A stretch of 64,000 bases of DNA, taken from positions 84,501 through 148,500 of the forward strand of contig CAJNDS010002184.1 of the NCBI GenBank assembly GCA_905221605.1, in the 5' to 3' direction. Positions within the stretch are counted from its first letter, which is position 1. Each line of letters opens with the position of its first letter. A model generated the notes under the pieces. It made no database searches. It was not told where the DNA came from and saw only the letters and a list, made by a program, of their open reading frames with translations. Shown here piece by piece: positions 60,150 through 64,000 of the stretch. This stretch comes from Symbiodinium natans (taxonomy: Eukaryota; Sar; Dinophyceae; Suessiales; Symbiodiniaceae). The translations under genes were made by a program, and so were the position numbers.

Positions 60150-60205
60150 TGCGCCAATGCAGCCAATCACAAAGTTCGCGATGGCCTCGCGTCTGTGGGA
60201 CATGA
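60150..60205 (-). CDS. candidate transmembrane exon
   Basis: Frame reads HRREAIANFVIGCIGAG then a GT donor (GGTATCG). Short; same strand as the exon at 59486. Confidence 0.3.
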
Positions 60206-60649
60206 GGTTGGAGCGTTTAGGGTTTAGGGATTACGATATCAGGTTCAGGGTTCAGGGTGTTCGGTTGCTTCCAAGCATGTGGGAGTCTCATCTTGGGGGG
60301 ACTTCGGAGCAGACATCGCGGACAGCCCGAAAGCAGCCATGAACTCACAAACTGGGAAAGCACGCAGGGAGGATTGTTCTAGATTCCAAACAGGTTCAGA
60401 AAGGATTTAGTGGGGACTGACTTGCCTACAGCCACCCATCCTGAAAAAATTGAATTGACAACCTCTACAGGGTAGAGGGTCTACAAGGTTTAGGGTTTGG
60501 GGATAAACTCTAAACCCTAAATCCAAAACCCCATCTCCAGAACCCTAAAAGGCACGCTGAGTCCCGCGCCCCCACCGCCCCCACCGGAAAACCCTAAACC
60601 CTAAACCGCCTAAACCCTAAACCGCCTAAACCCTAAACCCGAAACCCCA

Positions 60650-60887
60650 AACCCCCTCTCCTCGAACAAAAGCTGGCCGCCTCGAAGCTGGTGATCGTGG
60701 GCACTTCCGCCTCGGAGTTACTTGACGGGTTCGCGAAAATAAGGGTTTAGGGTTTAGGGTTTAGGGTTTAGGTTTTTTTTTGAACCGGAATCGCTAATGC
60801 GCAGCAATATTGCTGTCCACCCTCCTTTGCTGTCTTCCTCCACGCTCAGAACATTCGGCACTTTTCCTGCCCCATCCCATACATGTA
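60650..60887 (+). CDS. two candidate exons
   Basis: Block 60650-60745 reads LLEQKLAASKLVIVGTSASE...; after a TTTAGGG tract, block 60799-60887 reads AQQYCCPPSFAVFLHAQNIR... to TAG. Unknown family. Confidence 0.35.
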
Positions 60888-61305
60888 GTCGACCATCTCC
60901 ATCTCCATTGGTTTAGGGTTTAGGGTTTGGGGTTTGGGGTTTAGGGTCAGGGATCCCTAGCCGCTAGCAACAAACGCCACATAGCAGTAGAAACCCCCCA
61001 AATAGCGGGATTCCCTTCTAAAGGGGGGGGCCCAATAAAGTACCCCGAACTTGGGAAGGTTCCTGATGATCATGGGAGCTAAATAGAAATGACTAGTCCC
61101 TAAACCCTCCAAGAACGTGTAGAATCCCTTGACAAGGCTTGGCGGCAGGGAAACTCTTGACCCTAACCCTGGAAACCCCTAGAAACCCTAGAGACCCTAG
61201 AAACTCTAGAAACCCCGGTCGCCCTGAAAGCCAGTAAAAACCCCAACAATCCCTAACAAACCCACTTAAACAAAAACAAAAAACGAAGACCCTCTGTTCT
61301 CACAG

Positions 61306-61458
61306 CAGTCGAGGAGCTTCGCCAAACTCTTCTGCCTCCGCTTTGAGCGCCTGTGCGAAGGTGTCGTCACGAACCTTTGGAGGAGAGCAGCAAACTACAA
61401 TACAATTGTCGGGGGATTCAAAAAGTGTTTGGACACCGGAGCTTTAGCGACCTTGTAG
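61306..61458 (+). CDS. 3'-terminal exon, unknown protein
   Basis: A good acceptor (TGTTCTCACAG) precedes SRSFAKLFCLRFERLCEGVV..., with ANYNTIVGGFKKCLDTGAL before TAG. Upstream exons may be those at 60650-60887. No family recognised. Confidence 0.45.
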   Translation, partial: QSRSFAKLFCLRFERLCEGVVTNLWRRAANYNTIVGGFKKCLDTGALATL

Positions 61459-61800
61459 GCTTCTTTAGCGCTTTCAGGGTTTCGGGGCTTGCCCCAAAAA
61501 AGGGAACATCGGCCTACTCTGGGTCCTAGGATTCTTAGTTCCTGGCCGACTTGAGCACGGGATATAGAGTGGTTGCCAAAGTTAGGGACCTAAACCCTAA
61601 ACCCTAAACCCTAAACCCTAAACCCGAAACCCTAAACCCTAAACCCTAAACCCTAAACCCTAAACCCCTAAACCTACCATTTGGGGGTCCCCCTATTTTC
61701 GTCACCCCTCCAGAGGATCCCAAGGAACGGCCATGGAGGCCGTGACCGAGGCCCGGTGGAGGGACCTTCGGGCGCCACAAGCACTCGGGTGCTTTGGAGG

Positions 61801-61930
61801 GTTTAGGGTTTAGGGTTTAGGGTTTAGGGTTTAGGGTCAGGGTTTAGGGTCAGGGTTTAGGGTTTAGGGTTTAGGGTCAGGGTTTAGGGTTTGGGGTTTG
61901 GGGTTTAGGGTTTAGGGTTTAGGGTTTAGG
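61801..61930. repeat. TTTAGGG tract with GTCAGGG variants
   Basis: About eighteen units including GGTCAGGG interruptions. Confidence 0.9.
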
Positions 61931-62235
61931 GCTTTTGGACTCGGGTGGTTGGGGGCTTCGGGCTGTAGGGTTGAATGCGTCGTCTAGCTGAGTCACACAT
62001 GTGGGCTTTCCCCTTCCGTCCCTTCCGTTGCCCCGAATGTGCTTTAATCCTTCGTGTAGGAGCCCTAAACCCTAGACCCTAAACCCCATATGCCCTAAAC
62101 CCTGAACCCCCCCCAAAAAAAAACAATCCTAATGTTCAGCCTTCAAAAGCTGAAAGATCGCTAGATCAGAGCTGTCTCTGCAAGTGCATCCAGCCCTCAG
62201 CATGAAGCGGGTCTCCCATCAACCCTATAAATTGG

Positions 62236-62300
62236 GATGTTCCCCCTTATGCTAACAATCCTGAATGTACCCTAAACCTAAGCCCTGAAGAAGGGGGAAT
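62236..62300. repeat. family C relative
   Basis: TTGGGATGTTCCCCCTTATGCT at the left and GAAGGGGGAATAAAGG at the right. Confidence 0.4.
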
Positions 62301-62339
62301 AAAGGCCTACTCTAAGCCCTAGCTTTGCTCTAAACCCTA

Positions 62340-62433
62340 CACCCGAAACCTACAGTTGCCGCAGCCGCCATCCACGGCTGCATTTCGAGACGAGGGGATT
62401 GAGGCACCACTGGGCATCTTGGCGTTTAAAACC
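62340..62433 (-). CDS. candidate exon
   Basis: Frame reads AKMPSGASIPSSRNAAVDGG then CGNCRF. Unknown. Confidence 0.3.
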
Positions 62434-62973
62434 TAAAACCGAAACCCCAAGCCCCAAACCCTGAACCCTGCACCCTACACCTTACACCCTAAAGCCTAAA
62501 CCCTAAACCCTAAACTCTAAACCCTAAACCCTAAAACCAAAACCCCCTAACCACGAACTCCACACATTAAACCCGAAACCCTGCGGGATGCCCGAGCCCT
62601 CCCCCCCCCCCCCACGCCAATCTGAGGGTAATTGCATGATCCCTTAATACGCTCCCTTACGATTCTTCAAAGGTTCCTGACGTGTTTGCGATAAGGAGTC
62701 TAAAGTTTTCATTCAGGGTTCCAAAATTAGGGGCCTATAGTAAGGGCCCATGTAACTTCCCCCGAGACGAAAGGGGATTCCCGCAACTCCAAAACCGGAA
62801 CTCTGTACATCCGGGTCCAAACAATCCGCAACCAGAAGCTCCGTAAGTAGGGTCGTGGGCTTCTAGGGCTTATAGGGTTTAAAGGTTTTAGGGAGGTATA
62901 ATGAACCCCTATGCCCACAAAAAGCCAAGACGCCCTAAGCCCGAACAAGCCGAAAAACCCGGACAAGCCCGCC

Positions 62974-63300
62974 TCATTCTGTTGGAGGCATTGAAGATGG
63001 ACCTGCTCCGTTCCAGAACCCCACCCCAGAGCCATCGGAGTAATTGGATGTACCCTTCGACCATAAGAAAAACCTATCTGCGTGATCGCTATAGCTTTTT
63101 CCGTGCACTTCCAGGTATGCATGCTCCTTTAGCCACAAGACGAAGAAGTCACCAACCTTCAGCCCACACAGGGAGCCCTCCACTTCTAAAACCCTAAGAA
63201 TTCGACAGCCCGAGAATTCTACAGCCCGAGCGTGCGCCGCGCGGCAAAAGTCGCAACAATCTCTTTGTTGATGCGCGCGCCTCAAACAGAGCCTTCTCAA
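62974..63300 (-). CDS. hypothetical protein, 108 codons
   Basis: The frame ends GSGVGFWNGAGPSSMPPTE. The middle (VGDFFVLWLKEHAYLEVHGK, then DRFFLWSKGTSN) looks like genuine protein; the first 30 codons may be intronic. No family recognised. Confidence 0.4.
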   Translation of the reverse strand: MRRLCLRRAHQQRDCCDFCRAAHARAVEFSGCRILRVLEVEGSLCGLKVGDFFVLWLKEHAYLEVHGKSYSDHADRFFLWSKGTSNYSDGSGVGFWNGAGPSSMPPTE

Positions 63301-63459
63301 GAGGAAAGGACATGCGACTGTGGACCAGGAGGTGCCTTCTGAGGCGAACGTTTCGACTCAAAAGAAGCACCTTAATGAGGGCTTAGGGGTTTAGGGCTTA
63401 GGTTTAGGGGCTTAGGTCTCCCTAGTAACCTGACTTGCGCTTCACTCTGATCCGTTTCA

Positions 63460-63731
63460 GTTCGGGCGGAACTGTGGCGGCGTGGCATGCTTTGAGCTTC
63501 ATCACGACTTCGGACAAGTAGAATTCGAACCATCCCGCCGGGCGTTGGCACGTGGACTGAGCGTTACATTAGCTAGGCTTTAGGGTATGGTTTAAGGGTT
63601 TAAGGGCTTAAGGTTTAGAATATAGGTTGTAGAGCTTAAGGTTCACAAACTTACAGGTGAATCCTGCAGCCTCAGTTGGGCGGACCCAGCTCAAACCAAG
63701 AAGCACAAACCGACATGGCTTGTGGTCTTAG
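63460..63731 (+). CDS. two candidate 3' exons
   Basis: After CCGTTTCAG, block 63460-63582 reads FGRNCGGVACFELHHDFGQV... to TAG. Block 63654-63731, after TTACAG, reads NPAASVGRTQLKPRSTNRHG to TAG. They may be alternative ends. Confidence 0.35.
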
Positions 63732-63819
63732 GGGCGAGGGCTCAGGTCGTTGTAAAGCCGAGCAGCAGGTATTAAAGTAGTCCGGCTCGGATTCTACAAC
63801 TTTCAGGGTTCTGTGTTTG

Positions 63820-63985
63820 CTGACTCTAAACCCTAAACCCATTGGGTTTTCCGGACCCTGCCCATAAACACAACCACAAACCCCAAGCCCTAAACCCTAA
63901 ACCCCAAACCCTACACCCTAAACCCTAAACCCTAAACCCCAAACCCTAAACCCTAAACCCTAAACCCTAAACCCCAAACCGCCGC
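63820..63985. repeat. CCCTAAA tract at the window end
   Basis: CCCTAAA and CCCCAAA units to near the window edge; no gene. Confidence 0.9.
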
Positions 63986-64000
63986 TATAGGAGGATGTCG

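Noticed and set aside
1-64000. Reading the window as a chromosome end because of abundant CCCTAAA/TTTAGGG
   Set aside because: Tracts are short, occur in both orientations and are interleaved with exons throughout; no long terminal array is present.
1-64000. tRNA, rRNA, snRNA or dinoflagellate spliced-leader RNA genes
   Set aside because: No cloverleaf, rRNA core or full spliced-leader sequence was recognised by eye; a GGCTCAAG near 30730 lacks the rest of the leader.

Overview
The window looks like nuclear DNA from a dinoflagellate, most likely of the Suessiales/Symbiodiniaceae type. The evidence is: (i) hundreds of interstitial copies of the TTTAGGG/CCCTAAA telomere-type heptamer on both strands; (ii) genes broken into many exons of about 60-300 bp, with introns that begin GT, GC or GA and end AG; (iii) a copia-type LTR retrotransposon; and (iv) ankyrin, propeller-repeat and lipase families. 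I saw no bacterial operons, rRNA, tRNA or CRISPR. The species cannot be fixed from sequence alone.

Layout. 0.1-2.5 kb: a minus-strand multi-exon gene of unknown function. 4.5-5.1 kb: a small secreted-protein gene. 7.4-13.2 kb: a minus-strand gene of about 19 exons joining propeller-like repeats to a class-3 lipase. 13.3-13.7 kb: the end of a plus-strand gene. 14.0-21.6 kb: a tandem segmental duplication carrying two ubiquitin-like/ankyrin genes; a third copy lies at 33.4-35.2 kb. 22-33 kb: scattered exons on both strands, a 0.8-kb inverted-repeat element, and a duplicated CCR4-NOT Not3-type N-terminal module. 35-46.9 kb: more short exons, several of them membrane-spanning. 46.95-57.39 kb: a 10.4-kb LTR retrotransposon. 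57.4-64 kb: more exons among telomere-type tracts.

Two things stand out. First, the retrotransposon is structurally clean (identical 144-bp LTRs, 5-bp target duplication AACCT). Downstream of RNase H it carries an unusual cargo: a 2-oxoglutarate/Fe(II) dioxygenase-like (TET/JBP-type) domain, a DNA-methyltransferase-like domain, an SGNH-hydrolase-like ORF, and an ORF with a Tpt1/KptA-like 2'-phosphotransferase domain plus a zinc ribbon. It also lacks protease and integrase core, as if deleted internally.

Second, the genes are cut by many short terminal-inverted-repeat elements of several families that behave as introners. In several cases the target-site duplication starts with GT, GC or GA and the element ends in AG. 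Removing one duplication plus the element restores an uninterrupted protein. Telomere-type tracts also sit preferentially in introns.

Exon boundaries are hand estimates from reading frame, splice dinucleotides and repeat periodicity. Genes called from fragments are given low confidence.
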